From Rhodoferax sp. GW822-FHT02A01 (GTDB lineage Bacteria > Pseudomonadota > Gammaproteobacteria > Burkholderiales > Burkholderiaceae_C): 64,000 nucleotides of DNA. Location: contig NZ_CP152376.1 of NCBI RefSeq assembly GCF_038784515.1, positions 1,054,001 through 1,118,000 on the forward strand, read 5' to 3'. The notes beneath the pieces were generated by a model, which saw only the letters and a list, made by a program, of their open reading frames with translations, ran no database searches and had not been told where the DNA came from. Shown piece after piece: positions 40,077-48,057 of this stretch; position 1 is the first letter of the stretch, and each line of letters starts with the position of its first letter. A program made the translations under genes and the position numbers.

Positions 40077-40459
40077 CAAAGTTTCTCCCTGAAGTCAATT
40101 CGACATGCCAAGCGGCCAAGAAGGACTTCGTGGCAGTTGCGCAGACGGGCGCTGTACCGTCGTCCAGGATGGGGGCCCCTGGGATATTTCGTGACACACA
40201 CACCGAGGTCATGCACGCTCAACCACACCCGATCACCCATACGCGCGTTCAAGTTGGTCATGGCTTGATGGGGCAAACAAATTGCCAACGTCTGATCAGG
40301 GCGCGTGCGCCAGATGGAATAGCGGACGCGATTGGCCTTGGGACCACGGATTCGCGGCTTCAAAAGCGACGTCTGTGAAGGTTTTCCCTTCAATGTTCTG
40401 GTTGCATGGAGGCTTGGGGGCAAGCGCCGTGGGCTCGTTTCTTGGAGATACGGTGTCAT
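40076..40459 (-). CDS. unrecognised basic protein E of the int-AAA operon
   Basis: 127 aa, strongly basic. The N-terminal 45 residues are Arg/Lys/Pro-rich and likely disordered (LLKPRIRGPKANRVRYSI). A compact part follows (RMGDRVWLSVHDLGVCVTKY and RLRNCHEVLLGRLACRI). Could bind nucleic acid, but no known domain is visible. It starts 3 bp after protein D and overlaps F by 1 bp. Confidence 0.6.
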   Translation of the reverse strand: MTPYLQETSPRRLPPSLHATRTLKGKPSQTSLLKPRIRGPKANRVRYSIWRTRPDQTLAICLPHQAMTNLNARMGDRVWLSVHDLGVCVTKYPRGPHPGRRYSARLRNCHEVLLGRLACRIDFREKL

Positions 40460-40462
40460 GGC

Positions 40463-41146
40463 TTAACCTCCCAACGCATCGATTTCGATCTTGAGCGAGC
40501 GCATACGGTCCTGCCATTGCTCGGCCATGGTGTCTCCGTCGATCCCGTGAGGTTGGCTACCTGGGACCGATGCGTCTGTCCCAAGAGACGCATCATTCGT
40601 GAATGGCACATCTGCTGTAGAGGATGCAGTCAACAGCCGTTCCACAAGCCCACCCAGTTGCCCCACCACGCCGAACCCCGCCTGACGAACCAGTCGATGC
40701 ATGGGTGTGAGCGCAAGTACCACCGTATCCCCTGTGCGCGTGATGCTGCGCACCAGGTTGTGGGCGTGCGTCCGATCCGATCCGTGGTCACCCTTAAGCG
40801 GCCTCCAGGCGTAAAGGTTACGGTCTTGGACAGCGCGCAGCAATTGCCGGGCCTCTGGATCTAACGGGGATACCGGCCGCACCAGAACATGGTGCATATC
40901 CAAGGCCGAGTCCTTCAGCACGTAAATGCGCAGACTGGGATGGCACTTGATACGCAGCCACAGGTCTTCGGTTGCGCTGAACATGTCGTCCAGGTCAGCA
41001 GGATTGACCAGCCTGAGCCGGGTGGCGCCGATTGTTTTGCCCAACGGACGGGTGGCCCACGGGGTTCCTTCAAAGAGGTCGCCATTGGCAGCCACCGCTA
41101 ACTTGCCGCCATGAAGGGAGGATGGATGCTGTAGGCGCGCACTCAT
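40463..41146 (-). CDS. unrecognised protein D of the int-AAA operon
   Basis: 227 aa, coupled to protein C by an ATGA overlap. Residues 40-190 look globular (TRLRLVNPADLDDMFSATED, LRIKCHPSLRIYVLKD, RTGDTVVLALTPMHRLVRQA). The C-terminus ends in a short amphipathic helix (AEQWQDRMRSLKIEIDAL). No known catalytic motif seen. Confidence 0.65.
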   Translation of the reverse strand: MSARLQHPSSLHGGKLAVAANGDLFEGTPWATRPLGKTIGATRLRLVNPADLDDMFSATEDLWLRIKCHPSLRIYVLKDSALDMHHVLVRPVSPLDPEARQLLRAVQDRNLYAWRPLKGDHGSDRTHAHNLVRSITRTGDTVVLALTPMHRLVRQAGFGVVGQLGGLVERLLTASSTADVPFTNDASLGTDASVPGSQPHGIDGDTMAEQWQDRMRSLKIEIDALGG

Positions 41147-41700
41147 TTGCAGTCTCCCGGATAGGAAAAGACCGAATCATTGGCCGCACCACCGTTTGCA
41201 GTTTCACCCTGTTCAGCTCCACCCGTTGCAGCAATTGCCCGCTCCACACCGCGGCCAATGATGGTGCCGATGGTCTCGCGCAGACGATCATGCGGGTCGT
41301 TCGCTGGGTTGAGAATTTCCACATCCGGCCCATTGGGCGTCCACGTGATGGCCACCTTCTGGTTGTACTCGGCGGCCAGGGTATAGGCCCACAAAGGAAA
41401 CCCGTCGTCGTCGGCGAGCAGCCTCCAACGGAAGCCATGGGTGCTGTTACCCAAGGCCGCATCGATTTCCATGCAGGTGAGCGTGAAGGCTGGTGCCCAC
41501 CGCCGATCAATGTTCATGGTCGCCAGAGAGTTCTCGAACATGTAGGGGTAGTTGATGGCCACGCACAAAAAGCGCGCATCCATGATGCGGTTCTTACCCA
41601 CGTCAATCTCGATGACGGCTGCGCTCTGGCGCACCTTCTTCGGAAGGGACAGTGCGGGACCGCTGCGAGCGCGCGATGTGTTGTGATGGGTAGCTTTCAT
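41143..41700 (-). CDS. unrecognised protein C of the int-AAA operon
   Basis: About 185 aa from ATG 41700, 6 bases after AAGGAG. A basic N-terminal tail precedes a compact alpha/beta part (AAVIEIDVGKNRIMDARFLC, FRWRLLADDDGFPLWAYTLA, KVAITWTPNGPDVEILNP). No family recognised. 102 bp separate it from protein B upstream, the largest gap inside this operon apart from that after int. Confidence 0.65.
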   Translation of the reverse strand: MKATHHNTSRARSGPALSLPKKVRQSAAVIEIDVGKNRIMDARFLCVAINYPYMFENSLATMNIDRRWAPAFTLTCMEIDAALGNSTHGFRWRLLADDDGFPLWAYTLAAEYNQKVAITWTPNGPDVEILNPANDPHDRLRETIGTIIGRGVERAIAATGGAEQGETANGGAANDSVFSYPGDCK

Positions 41701-41802
41701 TGACTTCTCCTTGAATTGCGATGTATGTCTGACTGACAAATCAAATACTGAACTTTTAGGTCGAGCGCCTAAGCGCGTTTTTGAGGTTTCTGCAAAATTT
41801 CT

Positions 41803-42351
41803 TTAAAAAGATGCAAGTTCCAGCAGGCGCAGTGCGTTGTCCAATCGGCCCTGCATCCATTCCCTAAAATCCCCCTCCACATCGAACTGGTCCCAGTGCA
41901 TACACAGCTGCAGCGTGTTGGCCGACGGTTGGTCCCGGACGCGCAGCTGCGCCAAGTAGGGTTGCACCATCCAGTACAACGCATGCGGTGTGTCGTACTT
42001 GCCGCAGAGTGCTGGGAACATGCAGTAGTCCAGGGCATACAGAATGGATGCGACATACACCGCATCCACATTGGCAGTGAAGTCGAGCGCATCCTCTTGC
42101 CAGGCGTCTGCGATGGGCTGGACCACCTCCACCAGTAAGCGCACCTGCTGGCTGTCTGCGCGAATGGGGGTGGCCAGGATCTGGCGTAGGTCCTGCAGTC
42201 CCAGGATGTCTTCGAGGAACTGGCGCACATACAGCCCCTTGACCGGCAAGGTGAGGTTCTCGATCAGCAATTCGGCGTAGGGATCAATGGGACGCTTAGC
42301 GTCGTGAACGACCAGCTTGGATAGCATGGGATTGAGGGGTTGATTCGTCAT
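41803..42351 (-). CDS. helical protein B, paralogue of protein A
   Basis: 182 aa, all-helical. By eye it aligns with the protein encoded at 44711-45337 over about 150 residues. Shared features: YVRQFLEDILGLQDLRQILA against a similarly placed LRRFLCEFLAEPEILELL with TP following, DAVYVASILYALDY against EALYVATFVEGCHA, and a late MHWDQFDVEGDF against LDWSLPDEMDDF before a closing RL..AL helix. Function unknown. The two copies flank the AAA ATPase gene, so they may be alternative partners or substrates of it. Confidence 0.7.
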   Translation of the reverse strand: MTNQPLNPMLSKLVVHDAKRPIDPYAELLIENLTLPVKGLYVRQFLEDILGLQDLRQILATPIRADSQQVRLLVEVVQPIADAWQEDALDFTANVDAVYVASILYALDYCMFPALCGKYDTPHALYWMVQPYLAQLRVRDQPSANTLQLCMHWDQFDVEGDFREWMQGRLDNALRLLELASF

Positions 42352-42422
42352 GTTGGTTTTCCTTCGCGTACGGAATGGGTTGAACAGGGATTTGCGGATT
42401 CAGATTCGCGGTGAAGGCAGCA

Positions 42423-44690
42423 CTACACGCTGTCATCTGCCTCTGTGGCAGCGCGCCCGCTTACGAAGCCCATGGGCGCACGCCGCGGCTGCTTGCCCGT
42501 CTGCAGTTCCTGCAGCAGGCAGATCAAAGTCGCAGCCGTGCGGGCATCCGGCGCAAAACGCATGCGCCGCGACAGGGCCGCGAAATCTCCGGGCGTGACA
42601 CCGGTGATTTGTGAGGCACTGTCCAGATCGCAGATTTCCACCTCGATTGCGTGCGCCTTGCAGAGTGCTGCGAATCCCTCTCGCACCTGCTCGGGCCTGA
42701 GGGGCTCAAACGTGATCTGCATGTCCAGCCGGCGCATAGCGGCCGGATCGATGGCCTGCATGCGGTTGGTGGCAATCACCACAACACCTGTGTATTCACC
42801 GAGCTGCTCCAGCAGTTCATTGACCTGCGTGACCTCCCAGGTACGTGCAGCCATATCGCGGTTGGCCAGCAACCCATCGACCTCGTCGATGAAGAGCAAG
42901 GCGCCCTCTTCGAGCGCCTTCTCAAACGCAGTGCGAATGCGCTGCTCGGTCTCTCCCACATAGGCCGACAGCAGGTCAGACGCACGCTGCTCCACCAAAG
43001 GCTTATCCAGCATGTTCGCCAGGGCCTTGGCGAATGCGGTCTTCCCGGTACCAGGAAGTCCGCACAGCGCCAGTCGCGCACTGCCTACCTTCCCTATCCC
43101 GGCCACCAGTTCCATCAAGTCCACACTGGCATTCACCCGGGTCGGACTCCACGTGAATGCTTCTGTAAATGCTTCCGTGTAGGCCCCCTGCTCGATTGGG
43201 ATTTGCAGGTGCTGGGTGGGGCGGCCTGGCAGTCGCTGGCGCAGCCAGTGCCGGCACAAGGTGGCATCCATCGGGACGTCAGCATGCTCACCACGCGCAT
43301 GGACTTGGCCCAGCCGGTCGATGAGTGCCGGTGTCAAGGTGCTGACTTCAGCCCAGCGCTGCTGTTCAGTTTCTGTGATGGCAGCGGGACGGTGCTGTCT
43401 GGGTGCAAATCGCTTTTGGATCAATCCCAGACGTACCGAGCGGGGAATCCCCTCAAAGTGAATTTCGACATCGAAGCGGCGCAGTACGGCACGGTCCAGC
43501 ACCTCCGGGCGGTTCATGATCCAGATGACCGGGATGCGACTGCCCTCCAGCAATTGGTTCAATGCCGCCCGGTGGTTGTCCATGCTCACCGCATCCGCGT
43601 CACCTGAGCCACGCCGATGACCGAAATCCGATTCCGGCGGTCGAAACACATCGTCTGCTTCGTCAAAGAGGATGGCCCCGCGGGGGGTGGCGCGCATCAT
43701 CCGCATGACCAGGCGCAGGTGGTGCAATCGGTCCTCACCCGTCAAGGCGCCACCCCGGTCATTGGTAACAACCATCTCCATGGCCTGCACACTGGATTCC
43801 TTCAGCAAGGCCCTGCACCACTCGGTCTTCCCGAGTCCTGGCATTCCAGTCACCAGCATGTGACCTGCTGTGTGTCCGTCCGATGCCGCCTTGAGCACGC
43901 CTTCTAGCCAGCTCCTGGCAAGTGCCGTGTGGTGCGGAATGTGCGCAAAGTCACCTAGGCTTAGTCCGTCCCCGCGCAGTGGGGTGGCCATATGTGCCAG
44001 GATTTCCTCGGGTGGCCCCTGGTGGTAGGCAATGGCCTCAGAAAGTTGGCGAGGGACAAACAGCAAGGTGCCCAGCCACTCCTCGCCACCCGGATACATG
44101 CGCAAGATGCCGCTGGACAGGAGCGATCCTTTGGAGCTCAGTGCGGTCTGCACTTCCTCCAAGGGGAGGTTCAGGACTGCACTCAATGCATGGGGCAGAT
44201 CGCCCCGGTTGATGGAGCCCCACGTTTTTACTGCTTTCTTGAGGGCATCGAATACGCGTAGAGCGACGGCCAATTCAAAAATCGCAAGTTCCACTGAATT
44301 GAGCCCCGCACTGTTGCCCAGCCATGCCAATGTCGTGGACATACAGCAAGGGGCAACCGGCCAATTGGCCTCGCCCTGCATTGCCAAGGGTCCCAGGAAC
44401 TTCTGCGCCCTCACCTGAAGTGCTTCGAATACTGCTGCTGCCTTGCAGCTTGGGTCTGCAAGCTCGGGCACTTCCAGCACGGCGGACAGCAGCTGGTGCT
44501 GGCCGGATCCGTCCACATGAAAGGCCGGCATACCGCCATGGCCCAGCAAGATTCGCAGGATCCAGCTGCTCATGCGCTGGCGGTAGGCTTCGCGGGTGGT
44601 TTGACCCGACACGCTGAACCAGTGGTCGGGGCTGTCTAGATGGTCATAGTGGTCGTCACCATCCAGTTCGAAGAAGCTATGGTTATCCAT
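42423..44690 (-). CDS. double AAA+ ATPase
   Basis: About 755 aa from ATG 44690, 7 bases after AGGAG. Residues 1-260 form a helical N-domain with no family I know. AAA module 1 has Walker A GMPGLGKTEW near 282-291, Walker B GAILFDEADD near 338-347 and sensor region IWIMNRPEVLDRAVLRRFDV. AAA module 2 has GLPGTGKTAF near 544-553, SAYVGETEQRIRTAF, Walker B LLFIDEVDGLL and IATNRMQAIDPAAMRRLDMQ. Both modules keep Lys, acidic and Arg-finger residues, so both should hydrolyse ATP. Resembles the Vps4/SpoVK class. Probably a remodeller for the operon's other proteins. Confidence 0.88.
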   Translation of the reverse strand: MDNHSFFELDGDDHYDHLDSPDHWFSVSGQTTREAYRQRMSSWILRILLGHGGMPAFHVDGSGQHQLLSAVLEVPELADPSCKAAAVFEALQVRAQKFLGPLAMQGEANWPVAPCCMSTTLAWLGNSAGLNSVELAIFELAVALRVFDALKKAVKTWGSINRGDLPHALSAVLNLPLEEVQTALSSKGSLLSSGILRMYPGGEEWLGTLLFVPRQLSEAIAYHQGPPEEILAHMATPLRGDGLSLGDFAHIPHHTALARSWLEGVLKAASDGHTAGHMLVTGMPGLGKTEWCRALLKESSVQAMEMVVTNDRGGALTGEDRLHHLRLVMRMMRATPRGAILFDEADDVFRPPESDFGHRRGSGDADAVSMDNHRAALNQLLEGSRIPVIWIMNRPEVLDRAVLRRFDVEIHFEGIPRSVRLGLIQKRFAPRQHRPAAITETEQQRWAEVSTLTPALIDRLGQVHARGEHADVPMDATLCRHWLRQRLPGRPTQHLQIPIEQGAYTEAFTEAFTWSPTRVNASVDLMELVAGIGKVGSARLALCGLPGTGKTAFAKALANMLDKPLVEQRASDLLSAYVGETEQRIRTAFEKALEEGALLFIDEVDGLLANRDMAARTWEVTQVNELLEQLGEYTGVVVIATNRMQAIDPAAMRRLDMQITFEPLRPEQVREGFAALCKAHAIEVEICDLDSASQITGVTPGDFAALSRRMRFAPDARTAATLICLLQELQTGKQPRRAPMGFVSGRAATEADDSV

Positions 44691-44710
44691 ACGTGGTCTC
44701 CTGTGTCGGT

Positions 44711-45337
44711 TCAGTAGCAAGACAGGTTGGAAGCCGGGCGGGCTGCAACGCGTGGCAAGCATCGACCTGCACTGCCGTTCACGCGAGACAGCGCACGCTG
44801 CACGCAGTGGCGCAGGCGCGGCACGTAGAAGTCATCCATCTCATCGGGCAGGCTCCAATCCAGGCACATACGAAGGAGCCCGGCCAGACGCTCGCTTTGG
44901 TTGTCCAGGCGATGCAAAGGGGCCAGCACCAGGGTTCGCAAGACGTCCTCAGCGTTGTGTGCACCCATACTGGAACGCAAGTACGCATGGCAGCCCTCGA
45001 CGAAGGTGGCCACGTACAGCGCTTCACGCTCCGCACCGCCGTAGTCACTGGCGTAGGCTGCTGTGTCTGCCGCAGAGCGCAGGATCTGAACGGCATAGCG
45101 GCACAGACCTGTGCGCTGGTACTGCTTGGCATCACCCAAGGGGGTTCCCAGCAATTCGAGGATTTCAGGCTCAGCCAGGAATTCGCACAGAAACCTGCGC
45201 AGCTCACAGCTCTCCACCTTGCGCACGGATTCGGCGATCAGGGTCTGGAGGTCTGGCCCCTCGGTGACTTGAAATGTGGTGTGGCCTGCGTTCGGTTTGA
45301 CAGTGGGGGTTGAGATGGTAGGGGCGATACGGTGCAT
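44711..45337 (-). CDS. helical protein A, paralogue of protein B
   Basis: About 208 aa from ATG 45337; ATG 45352 is possible. Helical core near residues 45-180 (ESCELRRFLCEFLAEPEILE, EALYVATFVEGCHAYLRSSM, RLAGLLRMCLDWSLPDEMDD) matches protein B. The C-terminal 25 residues are basic. Lies between int and the AAA gene, 20 bp before the latter. A distant likeness to HD-type relaxase-associated domains came to mind, but no HD motif is present. Confidence 0.7.
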   Translation of the reverse strand: MHRIAPTISTPTVKPNAGHTTFQVTEGPDLQTLIAESVRKVESCELRRFLCEFLAEPEILELLGTPLGDAKQYQRTGLCRYAVQILRSAADTAAYASDYGGAEREALYVATFVEGCHAYLRSSMGAHNAEDVLRTLVLAPLHRLDNQSERLAGLLRMCLDWSLPDEMDDFYVPRLRHCVQRALSRVNGSAGRCLPRVAARPASNLSCY

Positions 45338-45396
45338 GGTGTTCTTTCTCATACAAATGCTGCTGAAAATCGGTTGTTCGGGCAAAGCTCCGCCCA

Positions 45397-45426
45397 CCCC
45401 CTGCGCCAAGGTTTTGGCGGAAGGGG
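45397..45426 (-). terminator. hairpin between int and protein A
   Basis: An inner perfect stem CGCCAA-GGTT-TTGGCG (45404-45419) is extended by CCCC/GGGG. It lies 30 bp after the protein A start on the way from int, in a 118-bp gap. It lacks a U-tract, so attenuation or RNA processing is as likely as termination. Confidence 0.35.
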
Positions 45427-45455
45427 TTGCGGACTAGCTGTCTATGGAATGAGGC

Positions 45456-46976
45456 TTAGGCGGCCTGGGTGAACGGCTCAGAGTTGGATGAGCTTTCGCT
45501 TTTCCAATTTCTGGCCATGTCCGCCCAGGAGATGGGCGGTGCCTGCGAGTTGCCGGGTACATCGGCCTTGGCCGGGTAAGGCATCTCTGCACGTACTGCC
45601 TGCTGTCGCATACTCTGATCAACTGCAATTGCGTTCGATTGCAGTGGCATCTGTTGAGGTGCCAAAGCTTGAAGCACCAACGCTGGCTGCACAGGTTTTG
45701 CCACGGCTTGCACGGGCGCACTCAGTGGGACGGCCATCAGCTGCACTGGCGCCACAGGTGCGACCGGCGCAACAGGCGTTCCAACAAAGGTGCTGGTAAG
45801 CAGTCGGTCCATCGCAGAGCCGTCATTACGCGTCAGGTTGGGCACGTAGCGGCTATACACACGGAACAACATTTCGGTTGTGGTGTGGCCAAGCTGCCTT
45901 GCAATCCATTCGGGCGCTTCACCGGACGCCAGCCACAGCGTGGCAGCGGTGTGCCGCATCTGGTATGCCTTGCGATGTTCCAGCCCCAGGTGTCGGAGCA
46001 AGGGTGCCCAGACCCGATTGATGAAGTTCTTGTTATCAATCGGATTTCCTGCCCGGTTGCAGAACACGTACTCAGTCTTGCCGCCGGTGATCGCATGCTG
46101 CTCTTTGAGCGCATCGAACACGATCTGGCTCATCTGGATATCGCGCATGCTGCCATCGGTCTTGAGCTCGTCTTCTTCGCCGAGCACGATGGACTCCCGC
46201 ACGTAGATCATGCGGCGCTCAAAGTCGACATACTTCCATTTGAGGCCATTGACCTCACCCGTTCGCATGCCTGTGAAAATGCGCGTCTTCAAGTACGGCC
46301 GGTAGTCCATCCGTATGGTCGAGATCAGCAGCTGCACCTCAGGCAAAGTGAATGGCATGACCTCACTGCGCTTCATCCGCAACGGCTTGATGTTGCGAAA
46401 CGGCGAGTTGAAGTTGAAGCGGTCGGCTGCCTCATTGAGGATCTGGCGCAGCGGCTTCATGATCGCGTTGATGCGCCGGGCAGTCATGTTCGCGTTCTTA
46501 CCCCGGCCCTTGAGCTTGGACAGATCCGAACGAAAGGCAAGGATGTCGGCTTTGCTGACTTGGCCTACGAACTTTTCTCCGAAGTGCGGCAGGATGTACT
46601 TGTCCAAGGCGCCGCGCTGAGTGATTTTGTAGCTTCGACGCCAGGTGATCTCAGTCTCGCCAAACCACTGGTTGGCGAATTCCTTGAAGTTGGGCGTAGG
46701 TGCGACTGCGCCCTGCACTGCCAAGGTGGTTGGATTCAGGGCCGCATCGGGTGAATCGGACCTTACTTCCCGCTTGGGTAGCGGTTTGTTGAAAGTCTTT
46801 TCGTAATCGAAGGTACCGAGGGCGATTTCGGCTTCAATCTTGTCGAGGACTTTTTGCAGACGCTTGCGATTGGCAGGGTTGTCCGCCAACGCAGTCTGCT
46901 CCCGTACCCGCTGTCCCTGAAATTTGAAGTCCAGAAACAATGCGCCAGTTTCTGGCCTGGAACGAATACTACCCAT
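45456..46976 (-). CDS. tyrosine recombinase (integrase) with repetitive C-tail
   Basis: 506 aa. The N-terminal Arm-binding domain of the DUF3596 type is seen (GALFLDFKFQGQRVREQTAL), then a SAM-like core-binding domain near 95-195. The catalytic domain has Arg in FTGMRTGEVNGLKW (about 238), MRHTAA (341-342), LGHTTTEM (His about 364) and Tyr in FRVYSRYVPN (about 374). After residue 395 comes a Pro/Ala/Val-rich tail with PVAPVAPVAPV. Integrates or excises DNA at an att site. It overlaps xis by 8 bp and heads a long operon rather than standing at an element end. Confidence 0.93.
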   Translation of the reverse strand: MGSIRSRPETGALFLDFKFQGQRVREQTALADNPANRKRLQKVLDKIEAEIALGTFDYEKTFNKPLPKREVRSDSPDAALNPTTLAVQGAVAPTPNFKEFANQWFGETEITWRRSYKITQRGALDKYILPHFGEKFVGQVSKADILAFRSDLSKLKGRGKNANMTARRINAIMKPLRQILNEAADRFNFNSPFRNIKPLRMKRSEVMPFTLPEVQLLISTIRMDYRPYLKTRIFTGMRTGEVNGLKWKYVDFERRMIYVRESIVLGEEDELKTDGSMRDIQMSQIVFDALKEQHAITGGKTEYVFCNRAGNPIDNKNFINRVWAPLLRHLGLEHRKAYQMRHTAATLWLASGEAPEWIARQLGHTTTEMLFRVYSRYVPNLTRNDGSAMDRLLTSTFVGTPVAPVAPVAPVQLMAVPLSAPVQAVAKPVQPALVLQALAPQQMPLQSNAIAVDQSMRQQAVRAEMPYPAKADVPGNSQAPPISWADMARNWKSESSSNSEPFTQAA

Positions 46977-47208
46977 TGAGCGTTCCTCCGTTGGCCATCG
47001 GAATGGGCGCCCCCGAACTACTGGAATATTGCATCATGTCTTGCAGAATGTTTTCCCAGATGTAGAGCGTTTTGCGTCCACCGAACGGTCGGAAGTAATG
47101 GCGCCCTTCGAGCAGAACACTGTCCTTCAATCGATCCCGGACTGTGCGTGCGTCATAGCGAATCCTGGCTGCCAACTCCTCTGTTGTCAGATAGGTCTGG
47201 TTCGTCAT
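46969..47208 (-). CDS. excisionase-like winged-helix protein
   Basis: 79 aa with a MerR/excisionase-type HTH (YLTTEELAARIRYDARTVRD), then a wing-like RHYFRPFGGRKTLYIW. The small size and position directly before int fit a recombination directionality factor. Preceded by a 122-bp divergent region with three operator-like repeats. Confidence 0.8.
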   Translation of the reverse strand: MTNQTYLTTEELAARIRYDARTVRDRLKDSVLLEGRHYFRPFGGRKTLYIWENILQDMMQYSSSSGAPIPMANGGTLNG

Positions 47209-47330
47209 AGCCTGCTCCTTTACAATTTAAGCGACGGACGTAAAGAATTTTTTACACCTGTCGCGTATTTTATGCAGTTGCGTCTATTTTTCAAGTCATT
47301 TGTCGAGTTTTTTTTACGTTTGTCACTTTT
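47209..47330. promoter_or_regulatory. divergent promoter region with three operator-like repeats
   Basis: GCGACGGACGTAAA at 47231-47244 and, inverted, TTTACACCTGTCGC at 47251-47264 and TTTACGTTTGTCAC at 47313-47326. They share G-Y-G-A-C-R-R-N-Y-G-T-A-A-A. The first two form an inverted pair near the xis side, and the third ends 4 bases before the repressor ATG. This resembles a lysogeny-type switch. Confidence 0.65.
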
Positions 47331-47576
47331 ATGATCAGATTCAAGCTCGCCGAGGTAATGGAAAAAAGCCGTTTTGCAGGTGGGCAGCGTGTTTCCTTAA
47401 CGGAAGTTGCCAGCGGCACTGGCGTGAGCAGGGCTACTCTTTCGAAAATCCTGAACCAGAAGGGCTACGGCACAGGGACTGATACCGTGGACCGGCTTTG
47501 CCAATTTTTTGGGTGCCGAGTCGAAGATTTAATGGAGCACTTGCCCGAGCCCAAAACAAATCAGATAGATAGCTGA
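47331..47576 (+). CDS. Cro/CI-type HTH repressor of the element
   Basis: 81 aa. The Cro/CI HTH covers almost the whole protein: FKLAEVMEKSRFAGGQRVSL, TEVASGTGVSRATLSKILNQ, TDTVDRLCQFFGCRVEDLME. Divergent from xis-int, with an operator-like sequence 4 bases before its ATG, so it probably represses the int operon and itself. It could also act on the palindrome before the jet operon downstream; that is speculative. Confidence 0.88.
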   Translation: MIRFKLAEVMEKSRFAGGQRVSLTEVASGTGVSRATLSKILNQKGYGTGTDTVDRLCQFFGCRVEDLMEHLPEPKTNQIDS

Positions 47577-47630
47577 ATTGTCAGGGTCGCCACTTCGGGC
47601 TGGGACCAACTGCAAAGGTTTGGCCACTTA

Positions 47631-47660
47631 ATGACTACTTGCACAAGTAGAGGCTATAGT
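47631..47660 (+). promoter_or_regulatory. promoter with embedded palindrome ahead of the jet operon
   Basis: A perfect 16-bp palindrome CTACTTGCACAAGTAG (47635-47650) lies between a possible -35 (ATGACT, 47631) and a -10 TATAGT (47655-47660), 18 bp apart. A bound regulator would block RNA polymerase. The transcript would run into the two small ORFs and jetA. Confidence 0.5.
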
Positions 47661-47725
47661 CCCTCTTACATATTAGCTTCTGAACCCGAATTCAGTGGCA
47701 ACACGTAAAAAGCATGGGAGGGACG

Positions 47726-47854
47726 ATGAGTTTCATAGGTGAAATTAATGCTGAATTGTCATACAAAACTGCGTTTGGTTTGTATAGACGGGAGAACCCC
47801 CCCACTCAGAACCAACCGAACTCAATCGAAATTGTTCAACGCAGCCGTCTATGA
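47726..47854 (+). CDS. small ORF (42 aa) at the head of the jet operon
   Basis: ATG 47726 is preceded by GGGAGGGACG, a strong ribosome-binding site. It encodes MSFIGEINAELSYKTAFGLY and a polar tail, and includes a run of seven C. The stop overlaps the next small ORF as ATGA. No family known. Good start signal and coupling argue for real translation, perhaps as a leader. Confidence 0.45.
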   Translation: MSFIGEINAELSYKTAFGLYRRENPPTQNQPNSIEIVQRSRL

Positions 47855-48057
47855 CAACTTCCTATAGGGTGTCCGAATTGCTTGATAAGGCATTGTTGCA
47901 CCAGGAATCGTCCAACGGTTCAACGGTCGTTTGTGTTCAAAATCCACCTCTTACGTCGATTCGTTTCAGAGCGAAAGACGTCGTCATCTGGCGCCGTATT
48001 CATTTAGTTAATCCTAAATTTGCTCAGTCTGTGCAGAACATCAACGCGCCCAGATGA
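47851..48057 (+). CDS. small ORF (68 aa) coupled to jetA
   Basis: Starts within the ATGA of the preceding small ORF and ends in a second ATGA at the jetA start. It has no ribosome-binding site of its own. The sequence includes MTTSYRVSELLDKALLHQES and SIRFRAKDVVIWRRIHLV. Unrecognised. May be a small control protein or only a translational relay to jetA, which lacks its own site. Confidence 0.4.
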   Translation: MTTSYRVSELLDKALLHQESSNGSTVVCVQNPPLTSIRFRAKDVVIWRRIHLVNPKFAQSVQNINAPR

